From the NCBI GenBank assembly GCA_035638575.1, contig DASQZT010000204.1, forward strand, positions 7,987 to 71,986: a DNA stretch of 64,000 nt, in the 5' to 3' direction. The translations under genes and the position numbers were made by a program. This document shows, piece by piece, positions 35,106 through 42,756 of this stretch (positions are counted from its first letter, which is position 1; the number at the start of each line of letters is the position of its first letter). The DNA is from DASQZT01 sp035638575. Lineage in GTDB: Bacteria; Acidobacteriota; Terriglobia; Bryobacterales; Bryobacteraceae. Below the pieces are notes generated by a model. The model was not told where the DNA came from and did not search any database. It saw only the letters and a program-made list of their open reading frames with translations.

Positions 35106-35179
35106 GATTTTGAGCCGCCGATTAACGCCGATGAACGCGGATAAGACCTACTATTCTCCGATCGGCGTTCATCGGCGGC
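35106..35179. repeat. REP-like inverted repeat element (copy 1)
   Basis: Arms 35114-35132 (GCCGCCGATTAACGCCGAT) and 35161-35179 pair at 18 of 19 positions around a 28-base loop. The 26 bases 35106-35131 match the start of the second copy near 55031 with two differences. It sits between the fucP stop and the kdgK gene and may act as a transcriptional or mRNA-stability hairpin. Confidence 0.75.
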
Positions 35180-35286
35180 CATCCTTGTTCGGGCGTTTTC
35201 TGGCAGGTGAGGATACCTGAGGCCGCCTGATGGACGTGCCCCGCCGGGTCCGGAGCTACAATACGGGTTCGTTCCGCTAAACAGCC

Positions 35287-36321
35287 ATGTCCAAACATAC
35301 AGTCACCTTCGGTGAAATCATGCTGCGGCTCGCGCCTCCGGGGTTCGAGCGCTTTCTGCAAACCCCCCAGTTCGTCGCAACGTTCGGGGGCGGCGAGGCG
35401 AATGTCGCGGTTGCGCTCGCGGCATTGGGCCATCCCGCGGCTTTCGTTACCGTGCTGCCGGAGAATAATCCCATCGCGGACGCCTGCATCGGCGAGCTGC
35501 GGCGAATGGGAGTCGACACTTCGAAGATCGTGCGGCGCAAAGGCCGGCTGGGGATTTACTACCTGGAGGCCGGGGCCAACCAGCGTCCTTCGAAGGTAGT
35601 CTACGACCGCGCGGGCAGCGCTATCGCCATCGCCAAGTCCGGCGATATCGATTGGGAGCAGGCTCTGGACGGCGCAGCGTGGTTCCACATCACCGGCATC
35701 ACACCGGCCATCAGCGCCACCGCGGCGGATCTCGCGCTCGAATCGGTGAAGAAGGCGCGCGAGAAGGGGCTCACCGTCTCCTGCGATCTCAACTATCGCA
35801 AGAATCTCTGGAAATGGGGCACGCCCGCGGTGGAGGTGATGCGCGAGCTGGTGAAGCACGTCGATATCGCCATCGCCAACGAAGAAGACGTGCAGATGAC
35901 GCTGGGCATCCAGGCCGAGGTGGACGTCCACTCCGGCAAGCTGGATCCCGCGCAGTACGAAAAGTTGACCGCGCGGGTGCTGGAGGCCTGCCCCAATCTT
36001 CAGGCGGTGGCCATCAGCCTGCGCGAATCGTACAACGCTTCGCACAACGGCTGGTCGGCCTGCCTCAACGACCGCAGCGAATTCCTGGTGAGCCGGCAGT
36101 ACGACATCACCCACATCGTGGACCGCGTGGGCGGCGGCGACAGCTTCGCCGGGGGCCTGATTTACGGGTGGCAGAAGCTGCCCAGCCACCGCGACGCGCT
36201 CGAATTCGCCGTGGCGGCGAGTTGCCTGAAGCACTCCATCCCCGGGGATTTCAGCCGCTTCACGCTCGAAGAAGTGCAGGGCCTGCTCAAGGGCGGCGGA
36301 TCGGGTAGAGTACAGAGATGA
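35287..36321 (+). CDS. kdgK: 2-keto-3-deoxygluconate kinase (PfkB family)
   Basis: A 344-residue ribokinase-fold protein phosphorylating 2-keto-3-deoxy-sugar acids with ATP. Marks: VTFGEIMLRLAPPGFERF, typical of KDG kinases, the substrate motif GGGEANVAVALAALG, ITGITPAIS, CDLNYRKNLW and the anion-hole motif DRVGGGDSFAGGLIYGW with the catalytic Asp near residue 285. Full length. TACAAT at 35257-35262 may be its -10 box. The stop overlaps the next start by ATGA, linking it to the dehydratase. No KDPG aldolase gene is in the window, so the pathway ends outside. Confidence 0.92.
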   Translation: MSKHTVTFGEIMLRLAPPGFERFLQTPQFVATFGGGEANVAVALAALGHPAAFVTVLPENNPIADACIGELRRMGVDTSKIVRRKGRLGIYYLEAGANQRPSKVVYDRAGSAIAIAKSGDIDWEQALDGAAWFHITGITPAISATAADLALESVKKAREKGLTVSCDLNYRKNLWKWGTPAVEVMRELVKHVDIAIANEEDVQMTLGIQAEVDVHSGKLDPAQYEKLTARVLEACPNLQAVAISLRESYNASHNGWSACLNDRSEFLVSRQYDITHIVDRVGGGDSFAGGLIYGWQKLPSHRDALEFAVAASCLKHSIPGDFSRFTLEEVQGLLKGGGSGRVQR

Positions 36322-37556
36322 ACCGCAGATCGTTCTTTCAGTCCATGGCGGCGACGACGGCCCTCGGGCTCGCGCCGGAACGGCCGGTGCAGGCCGCCGT
36401 TCCCAAGATGAAGATCACGCGGGTGCGCGCCTACGCGCCGCCCAATCCCAATCCTCTGTTCAACCAGAGCGACATGGTGGTGACCATCGAAACCGACGCG
36501 GGGATCACCGGCATCGGCGAAGGCGGCTCCAAGGACACGCTGGAGCAGTGCGCGGGGAGGCTCATCGGCAAAGATCCCTCGCTGATCGAGCGCCTCTGGC
36601 AGGACATGTTCCGCGCCTACTTCTATCCTGCCGGGCGCGAGAAAATGCACGCGTTGGGCGCGCTCGACCTGGCCCTGTGGGACATTCGCGGCAAGGCCCT
36701 CAACCAGCCGGTACACGCGGTGCTGGGCGGGATGGTGCGCAACTACTGCGAGTGCTATAACACGGCGGGAATCGTTCCGGGCATCCGGCAAGGGATGAGC
36801 ATCAAGGAGCGCGCGCAGGCCACCATAGCGGCGGGTTACCGCGCGTTTCGTTTCGGCGCCGCCGACACGCCCGCGAACACCACCTACAACACGCACCAGA
36901 AGATCAACCAGGTGTACGACGAGTGTGTGCAGGTGCGCGAGGGCGTAGGGAAGACCGGCGACTTTTGCATCGATTTCCACCAGCGCTTCGACCTGTCGGA
37001 CGCCATCCGCGGCTGCGACCTGATCAAAGACCTGGCGCCGTTCTTCGTAGAGGACCCGGTGCGCACCGAGGCATTCCAGGAGGACCTGCCGATTCTACGC
37101 AAGGCCGTCAAGGTACCGCTGGCGGCGGGCGAAGAGTGGGGCAACCGGTGGGACTTCAACAAGCTGCTCGAAGGCCACGACATCGATTACCTGCGCGCCA
37201 CCCTGCCCAACGTCGGCGGAATCACCGAGATGATGAAGGTCCTGGCCATCTGCGAGACGCACTTCGTGGGTATCGTGCCGCACTTCACCGGCCCGATCTC
37301 GACGGCGGCTCTGGTGAACGCGCTGGGCACCTTCTCGGGGCCGGTGCTGATGGAGTACAACTACGGCGGGCGCACGATCCCGCATATGCCCGTGGGCCTG
37401 GACTTCAAGGAGGGCAAGCTGTACCCCAGCGACCGGCCCGGCTTGGGCGTGGAACTCGACATGAAGCCGTTGAAGCAGGTCACCGAGATTACGCAGTACG
37501 CCACCAATCGCGCCCAGACCTATTTCCGGCCGGACGGCTCGATCACCAACTGGTAG
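36318..37556 (+). CDS. Enolase-superfamily sugar-acid dehydratase, exported form
   Basis: A 412-residue mandelate racemase/muconate lactonizing enzyme family member. Metal ligands are visible as Asp219 in CIDFHQRFD (with His221), Glu245 in FFVEDPV and Glu272 in AAGEEWG; the catalytic His322 lies in VPHFTGP. This pattern fits the D-galactonate-dehydratase-like branch, which forms 2-keto-3-deoxy-sugar acids, the substrate of the kinase encoded just before it. Oddly it starts with a twin-arginine-like leader (MNRRSFFQSMAATTALGLAP), implying extracytoplasmic dehydration, whereas the kinase is cytoplasmic. Confidence 0.88.
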   Translation: MNRRSFFQSMAATTALGLAPERPVQAAVPKMKITRVRAYAPPNPNPLFNQSDMVVTIETDAGITGIGEGGSKDTLEQCAGRLIGKDPSLIERLWQDMFRAYFYPAGREKMHALGALDLALWDIRGKALNQPVHAVLGGMVRNYCECYNTAGIVPGIRQGMSIKERAQATIAAGYRAFRFGAADTPANTTYNTHQKINQVYDECVQVREGVGKTGDFCIDFHQRFDLSDAIRGCDLIKDLAPFFVEDPVRTEAFQEDLPILRKAVKVPLAAGEEWGNRWDFNKLLEGHDIDYLRATLPNVGGITEMMKVLAICETHFVGIVPHFTGPISTAALVNALGTFSGPVLMEYNYGGRTIPHMPVGLDFKEGKLYPSDRPGLGVELDMKPLKQVTEITQYATNRAQTYFRPDGSITNW

Positions 37557-37560
37557 GACA

Positions 37561-37581
37561 AGCGCGTGCGCGCCACGCGCT
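37561..37581. terminator. Perfect 8-bp hairpin after the dehydratase gene
   Basis: AGCGCGTG-cgcgc-CACGCGCT starts 4 bases after the stop codon. It lacks a T-tract, so it is either a weak terminator or an RNA-end stabiliser. A TACAAT box (37581-37586) overlaps its last base and could be the -10 of the following ThuA gene. Confidence 0.5.
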
Positions 37582-37608
37582 ACAATCGCCAATTCGGGAG
37601 GTAGTATT

Positions 37609-38391
37609 CTGAAACCGCTGACTCTCTGCGCGCTCCTGCTGGGAGCTGTTTCGCTGGCGCCCGCCCAGGCGCCGGCGCCGAAGATCCAGGTCCTGATCAT
37701 CACCGGCCAGAACGGCCACGACTGGCGCGCCACCACGCCCGTGTTGCGCACGCTGCTGGAGCAGACCGGCAGGTTCGAGGTGCGCGTCACCGAGGAGTTC
37801 CGAGGCGCCGGGCCAGAGACGCTGGCGCCGTACGACGTCGTGCTCCTGAACTACTACGAGAGCCGCAAGCCCGAACTGCGCTGGGGCGAGCGCGCCGACA
37901 CAGCCCTGATGAACTACGTCCGCGGCGGGAAGGGACTGGTGTTGTATCATTTCTCCGCCGCCGCGTTCGACGGCTGGACGGAGTTCGAGAAAATGTGCGG
38001 CGGCAACTGGCGGCCCAACAACGGCCACCACTCCGCGCGCCACGATTTCAAGGTCGATATCAAGGACAAGGAGCACCCCATCACGCGCGGCCTGGCGGCC
38101 TCCTACCCGGAGCCCAACGACGAGTTGTACGCCAATCTGCGCTGGCAGCCCGAGGGCAGTTTTCACGTCCTGGCGACTGCCTGGGACGATCACTCGCTCT
38201 ACCGGCCGAACGAGAAGCAGGCCATTCCCGGGGCGGGATTGAACCAGCCGATGCTGTGGACCGTGGATTACGGTAAAGGGCGGGTGTTCGCTACCGCGCT
38301 GGGCCACGATCCCGACGCCATGAAGAGCGAGGTATTCCGCGTGACGCTGGCGCGGGGCACAGAGTGGGCGGCCACGGGCGGCGTGAAGTAG
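37609..38391 (+). CDS. Secreted ThuA-domain protein (unusual CTG start)
   Basis: About 260 residues with a ThuA-like (type-1 glutamine-amidotransferase-like) fold: KIQVLIITGQNGHDWRATTP, VVLLNYYESRKPELRWGERA, NYVRGGKGLVLYHFSAAAFD, HDFKVDIKDKEHPITRGLAA and a C-terminal GRVFATALGHDP. ThuA was linked to trehalose use in rhizobia, but most homologues are uncharacterised. The reading frame enters without any ATG or GTG at its natural start: GGAGG is followed at good spacing by CTG (37609) and a perfect signal peptide LKPLTLCALLLGAVSLAPAQ. ATT at 37606 is the alternative. The first internal ATG (37903) would cut into the fold. Confidence 0.85.
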   Translation: MKPLTLCALLLGAVSLAPAQAPAPKIQVLIITGQNGHDWRATTPVLRTLLEQTGRFEVRVTEEFRGAGPETLAPYDVVLLNYYESRKPELRWGERADTALMNYVRGGKGLVLYHFSAAAFDGWTEFEKMCGGNWRPNNGHHSARHDFKVDIKDKEHPITRGLAASYPEPNDELYANLRWQPEGSFHVLATAWDDHSLYRPNEKQAIPGAGLNQPMLWTVDYGKGRVFATALGHDPDAMKSEVFRVTLARGTEWAATGGVK

Positions 38392-38407
38392 GAGGGCGCC
38401 GGGGACC

Positions 38408-38575
38408 CTAATCCAGAGGCGCTTCGGCTGCCCGGCTGCGAACGGGCGGCCCGGGCTTCTTCGGCGCGCCGACCATGGCGTACGGATCCTCGGGCGGCTC
38501 CGGCTCGCGTTTCAGGAGACGCTTGATCCGGTCCAGAAGGTCGCGGGTCCGGGAGCGCAACGGGCGGTGCTTCAT
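38408..38575 (-). CDS. Small basic/proline-rich hypothetical protein
   Basis: A 55-residue frame with GGAGGGG seven bases before the ATG at 38575. It reads MKHRPLRSRTRDLLDRIKRL, then LKREPEPPEDPYAMVGAPKK and a Pro/Arg tail: an amphipathic basic helix followed by a probably disordered end. No family is known to me. A much longer frame continues upstream but runs antisense through the dienelactone hydrolase gene and is not credible. Divergent from 38633. Confidence 0.65.
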   Translation of the reverse strand: MKHRPLRSRTRDLLDRIKRLLKREPEPPEDPYAMVGAPKKPGPPVRSRAAEAPLD

Positions 38576-38632
38576 ACAAAACCCCTCCACCGCCATGCTA
38601 CCAGAGCCGGCTTTCTGGTGTACAAAGGTGAG

Positions 38633-39421
38633 ATGACAAGAATCTCCATGCTGTTTGTTTTGGGTGTGTCCGCGCTCTGGGGGCAGGATTGGGCACGCCA
38701 GACTGTAGACAAGTCGCCACGCCACCGCGAATGGGTCACGGTGAAGCACGATGGCAGAAATGTCGAAACATTTGTTGCCTACCCGGAGGTGAGTTCCAAG
38801 GCGCCGGTGATCGTGGTGATCCACGAGATCTTCGGAATGACGGACTGGGTGGAAGACGTGGCGGACGAGTTTGCCGCGGCGGGATACATCGCGATCGCGC
38901 CCGACCTGCTCTCGGGCATGGCGCCGAACGGCGGGCGCACCAAGGATTTCGACTCCGCAGGCGTGGGACCGGCTATCGGCAAGCTGCCGCCGGACCAGAT
39001 CACCGCGGACCTGAATGCCGTGGCGGACTACGGCAAGAAGCTGCCGGCCTCCAACGGGAAGGTGTTCGTCGCGGGGTTCTGCTGGGGCGGCGGGAACTCC
39101 TTCCGCTTCGCCACGAACCGCGCCGACCTGGCGGCGGCCTTCGTGTTCTACGGACCGCCGCCGCCGGCGGACACGATGGCGCGGATCAAGGCGCCGGTTT
39201 TCGGATTCTACGGGGGCAACGATGCGCGGATCGATGCCACGATTCCGGATGCCGTCACCGAGATGAAGGCGGCGGGCAAGACTTACGATCCGGTGACCTA
39301 TGAGGGTGCGGGGCACGGATTCATGCGGGCCGGAGAACAGCCGGACGCCAATAACGCGAACAAGAAAGCGCGCGAGGATGCCTGGGTCAGGCTGAAGGCG
39401 CTGATGAAGAAGTATTCCTGA
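38633..39421 (+). CDS. Dienelactone hydrolase family protein, secreted
   Basis: A 262-residue alpha/beta hydrolase with a short signal peptide (MLFVLGVSALWGQ). Motifs: VIVVIHEIFGMTDWVEDVAD, the nucleophile elbow AGFCWGGG with Cys150, the acid near FYGGNDARID and His in GAGHGFMRAG. AAAGGTGAG precedes the ATG at 38633; an in-frame upstream ATG lies inside the divergent small gene and is rejected. It is related to but clearly diverged from the copy at 17965-18876 and lacks that protein's long Tat-type leader. Confidence 0.88.
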   Translation: MTRISMLFVLGVSALWGQDWARQTVDKSPRHREWVTVKHDGRNVETFVAYPEVSSKAPVIVVIHEIFGMTDWVEDVADEFAAAGYIAIAPDLLSGMAPNGGRTKDFDSAGVGPAIGKLPPDQITADLNAVADYGKKLPASNGKVFVAGFCWGGGNSFRFATNRADLAAAFVFYGPPPPADTMARIKAPVFGFYGGNDARIDATIPDAVTEMKAAGKTYDPVTYEGAGHGFMRAGEQPDANNANKKAREDAWVRLKALMKKYS

Positions 39422-39571
39422 GGGAAGCTAAGGTTCCTCGACATAGGGCCGAAGGCCGGCCACCGCCCGGACCAGTTCCCGGGCGGACATGGCGCCGATT
39501 TCGCGCCGTCCTCGGGGCCTTGGATGGTGGTGCCGCTGCCCGTTCTGGTCCTGGGCGCCGGCGCCCGGCGT

Positions 39572-40558
39572 TCAATTGGTGCCCGCCGAGGTCTGCTCCT
39601 TCATGAACTGGTCGACATTGCTCTTGTCCACCAGGGTGGCGCCGGTGTCGATGAACAGGGGAACGGGCGAAAGAGTGTCCTGAGCGAACTTGCCGTCCAG
39701 GGCCGGAAGATTGAAGTGGTGCAGCGCGTCGGCCACGAGGATGCCGAAGTTCGCCATGGTGAAAGGCTTCTGCGCGATGGTGGCGGCGATCCCTCCCTTC
39801 TTGATCCAATTAAGCGTGTCCGCGTCGGTATCCATGGCGATCACGATCTTACCCTCGACCTTGTGGCGGTCCAGCACGTCGGCGATTTCCTGGCCCGAGG
39901 TGCTGTTCAGGCTCACGAAAGCGTCCGGCACGCTGCTCTTGCCGACGATCTCAGTGGTGGTGTCGAAGGCGACGCGCCGGTCGCCCTTGGTATCGACGAT
40001 CTGGGTAATCTTGATCTGGGGGTGAGCCGAGAGGACATTCTTGTACCCTTGCAGGCGCTCGTCGAGATTGGCCTGCCCCGGTATGGTGAACACGACCACG
40101 CTGCCCTTGCCATTCAGGCGTTCGGCAAGCAAGCGGCCGCCCATGAGGCCGGCCTGGTAGTTGTTGGTGCCGATGAAGGTAAGGCGTTTGCTCGCGGGAG
40201 AGTCGGAGTCGATGGTAATGACCACGATGCCCTGGGCGATGGCGGAATCGATGGCTTCCTTCATGAGGTTGGGATCGGCGGCGGACACGAGAATGCCCGA
40301 GGGTTTCTTGGCGGCCGCGCTTTTGAACTCCTGGACCTCAGCCTGCGGATCGTACGTCTCCGGACCGACCACCTCGGCCTGAAGACCCAGGGTTTTGGCG
40401 CCGCGAATGAACGCCTGGCCGGCAACCTGCCAGTACGGGATCTTGGTGTTTACGGTCACGAGGTAATACTTCTCCGTGGCTTCGTGACGAGAGCCACTGC
40501 AAGCCGTCAGCGCCAGCGACAGCGCGGCGAAGACGGTCACTGCGAGCGTTTTGGTCAT
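39572..40558 (-). CDS. Sugar ABC transporter substrate-binding lipoprotein
   Basis: A 328-residue periplasmic binding protein of the ribose/galactose (type 1) family. Lipobox LTACSG puts the lipidated Cys at residue 20. Then come YYLVTVNTKIPYWQVAGQAF, SGILVSAADPNLMKEAIDSA, VVITIDSDSP, FIGTNNYQAGLMGGRLLAER and DAFVSLNSTSGQEIADVLDR in the second lobe. A sugar ligand is likely. No ATPase or permease gene lies nearby, so it either serves a distant transporter or acts as a sensor. Confidence 0.88.
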   Translation of the reverse strand: MTKTLAVTVFAALSLALTACSGSRHEATEKYYLVTVNTKIPYWQVAGQAFIRGAKTLGLQAEVVGPETYDPQAEVQEFKSAAAKKPSGILVSAADPNLMKEAIDSAIAQGIVVITIDSDSPASKRLTFIGTNNYQAGLMGGRLLAERLNGKGSVVVFTIPGQANLDERLQGYKNVLSAHPQIKITQIVDTKGDRRVAFDTTTEIVGKSSVPDAFVSLNSTSGQEIADVLDRHKVEGKIVIAMDTDADTLNWIKKGGIAATIAQKPFTMANFGILVADALHHFNLPALDGKFAQDTLSPVPLFIDTGATLVDKSNVDQFMKEQTSAGTN

Positions 40559-40626
40559 GACGTCCTCCGATGAGTACTATAGCCCGTAGCGCGGACTGAT
40601 CGCTACAGGCACGTTGCAGGCCCGTG

Positions 40627-41259
40627 TTACTTGCGCTTGGGAAGTCCGACGGTTTGGGACAGGATGATCTTCTGGTCCGGCCGGAGTTGCAGCGCCTTGG
40701 CCAGAGCGGGGCGGTCGATCATGGCGCGGATCACGGTCACGAGGCCCTCGGAGGCGCAAAACAAGTAGACGTTCTGGCCGATGAAGCCGGTCTCGGCGCC
40801 GGCGTATAACGCCTTGTCGTCGTCCGGCGTATTGGCGAAGCGCGAATAGTCGGCTACGTAAACGAGGTTGAGCGGCGCCTCCGCCACAAAGGCCTGACGG
40901 CCGGCGAGGGCCCGCAGGTCGCCGGACGCCACCCCGTCCAGGCTGTGCTGCTTGGCATTGTATACGTACGCGCCATCCGCCATCACTGCGTAGATGTCGA
41001 TACTCTGGCGGTTCACCGCGGACGGGGCCGTGCGTTTTCCATCCGGCCGGTTGATGCCGTAGGCCGCCCACAGCAGATTGGAGAGGATGGCGGGCGAGAG
41101 CTTATCCGTGCTGAACTCGCGCGTGCTCTGGCGTTCACTGAGGGCCTGCATCAACGGCATTCCGCCCTTGGCACTCGGCTTAGGGAGGGAGATGGCCCCG
41201 GGCGACCCGGCCAACCCGGCGACGCTCCAAAACAGAATCGAGACGATGGCCTTTCGCAT
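40627..41259 (-). CDS. SagB-type nitroreductase family protein, secreted
   Basis: About 210 residues. A signal peptide (IVSILFWSVAGLAG) is followed by a SagB/nitroreductase fold: LMQALSERQSTREFSTDKLS, NLLWAAYGINRPDGKRTAPS, SIDIYAVMADGAYVYNAKQH and the late GAETGFIGQNVYLFCASEGL. Members bind FMN and catalyse oxidations, for example azoline to azole, but many secreted homologues are unassigned. Start at 41259 is preceded by GGAG at good spacing; an alternative ATG is at 41274. Confidence 0.87.
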   Translation of the reverse strand: MRKAIVSILFWSVAGLAGSPGAISLPKPSAKGGMPLMQALSERQSTREFSTDKLSPAILSNLLWAAYGINRPDGKRTAPSAVNRQSIDIYAVMADGAYVYNAKQHSLDGVASGDLRALAGRQAFVAEAPLNLVYVADYSRFANTPDDDKALYAGAETGFIGQNVYLFCASEGLVTVIRAMIDRPALAKALQLRPDQKIILSQTVGLPKRK

Positions 41260-41368
41260 ATCGGATGTCTCCATCTGAATTCTACCCCGGATTGCGGGGG
41301 GGGAATGGAGGCGGCGGGCGGTGCGGTCGCGGGCAGGCGGCCCGTTCGCTCCGCTACAATAGAACTAA

Positions 41369-41779
41369 ATGCGTTTCTGTCTGTGTCTGCTGGCGGCGGT
41401 GGTTTGCCTGAGCGCCGCCGATCTGAATTCGAGCCAAACGCTGCGCGGTAAGCTGAGCGTGCGAGCGGGCAAGCCGGCCACCCTGGCAACGCCGGACCAC
41501 AAAATCGTGACGCTCGACGGGGACGACACCACCCAAAAGGTCCTCGCCGACGTGCGGCTGAATGGGTTCGAAGTCGAAGCACACGGCCACTTCACGGCCG
41601 CCGACCGGTTCCTCATCGACGCCAGCCACCATCACTCGCTGCTGGTGCGGCGGGACGGCAAACTGAAGCTGATCACCTACTGGTGCGACGTCTGCTCGGT
41701 CCGCGCGTACACGCCGGGACCGTGCGTGTGCTGCCAGGGCGAAACCACACTCGATCTGCTCGACCCGGACGCGAAGTGA
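41369..41779 (+). CDS. Small secreted hypothetical protein
   Basis: A 136-residue protein with signal peptide MRFCLCLLAAVVCLSAA. The mature part includes TLRGKLSVRAGKPATLATPD and KVLADVRLNGFEVEAHGHFT, then a cysteine-rich end TYWCDVCSVRAYTPGPCVCC suggestive of a metal site or disulphides. No function assigned. TACAAT (41355-41360) is only 8 bases before the ATG. Its stop overlaps the start of the epimerase gene (GTGA). Confidence 0.75.
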   Translation: MRFCLCLLAAVVCLSAADLNSSQTLRGKLSVRAGKPATLATPDHKIVTLDGDDTTQKVLADVRLNGFEVEAHGHFTAADRFLIDASHHHSLLVRRDGKLKLITYWCDVCSVRAYTPGPCVCCQGETTLDLLDPDAK

Positions 41780-42753
41780 ACGCCCGCCAGGCTGTTGTCG
41801 ATGGCATCGAAGTGGTGCGGCTGGCCGACGAGGCCCATCAACTCGAGATGTCGATCGCTCCATCCATTGGCAACATGGCGTACGAGATCAAAGCCGGCGG
41901 GAAAAACATCCTGTGGTTTCCCTTCCGAAGCCCCGGCGAACTCGAGGCCGCACCCCGGTTGTGCGGCGTGCCGTTCCTGGCGCCGTGGGCCAACCGAATC
42001 GACGGCGAATCGTACTGGGTGAACGGCAAGAAATATCTGCTGAACCCGGAGCTGGGCAATCTGCGGCGGGACAATCATCAGAAACCGATCCACGGCCTGC
42101 TGAATTTCTCGCCCCTGTGGGCGCTGGCCGCGATAGAGGCTGACGCACACTCCGCGTACGCCACAAGCCGCATCGAATTCTGGAAGCACCCGGACCTGAT
42201 GGCGCAGTTTCCTTTCGCCCACACGATCACCATGACCTACCGGTTGGCGAACGCCGAGGTGGAAGTCGAGACCACGCTGGAGAATCACTCGGACAGCCCG
42301 ATGCCCGTGGCCATCGGCTACCATCCGTACTTTCAGTTGCAGGATGCTCCCCGGGATCGGTGGAAGGTTCACCTGGCGGCGCGCGAGCGGCTCGTATTGG
42401 ACAGCCTGCTGATTCCCACCGGCGAGCGCAAGCCGGTAGAGCTCGCCGATTCGCAGACGTTAGCGGCGCTCGATTTGGACGACGTGTTCACAAACCTGGT
42501 TCGCGGGCCGGACGGGCGCGCGCAGTTTCAGGTGGAGGGGACGGCGCAGCGGATCACCGTGACCTACGGCCCGCGGTATCCGGTGGCGGTGGTTTACGCT
42601 CCGGCGGCGCGCGAATTCATCTGCTTCGAGCCCATGGCGGCGATCACCAACGCGTTCAACCTGGCGCATGCGGGAGTGTGCCCTGAACTGCAGAGCATTC
42701 CGCCCGGGGGACAATGGCGGGAGAGTTTCTGGATTACGCCATCGGGTTTTTGA
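41776..42753 (+). CDS. Aldose 1-epimerase family protein
   Basis: A 325-residue galactose-mutarotase-like protein starting at GTG 41776 in the GTGA overlap with the preceding gene. Marks: LWFPFRSPGELEAAPRLCGV, PFLAPWANRIDGESYWVNGK, KPIHGLLNFSPLWAL with the conserved His, VAIGYHPYFQL with the second His region and EFICFEPMAAITNAFNLAH near the end. It interconverts anomers of a sugar. No signal peptide, so it is cytoplasmic, in line with the sugar-acid block. Confidence 0.88.
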   Translation: MNARQAVVDGIEVVRLADEAHQLEMSIAPSIGNMAYEIKAGGKNILWFPFRSPGELEAAPRLCGVPFLAPWANRIDGESYWVNGKKYLLNPELGNLRRDNHQKPIHGLLNFSPLWALAAIEADAHSAYATSRIEFWKHPDLMAQFPFAHTITMTYRLANAEVEVETTLENHSDSPMPVAIGYHPYFQLQDAPRDRWKVHLAARERLVLDSLLIPTGERKPVELADSQTLAALDLDDVFTNLVRGPDGRAQFQVEGTAQRITVTYGPRYPVAVVYAPAAREFICFEPMAAITNAFNLAHAGVCPELQSIPPGGQWRESFWITPSGF

Positions 42754-42756
42754 GGG

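Noticed and set aside
36306..36317. TAGAGT just before the dehydratase ATG as a promoter
   Set aside because: Lies inside the end of the kinase gene and the ATGA overlap already explains translation by coupling.
39428..39571. Open frame continuing after the TGA of the sugar-binding protein
   Set aside because: Forty-odd codons in the same register end at TAG and contain a low-complexity His/Arg stretch; no sign of readthrough or a separate ribosome site.
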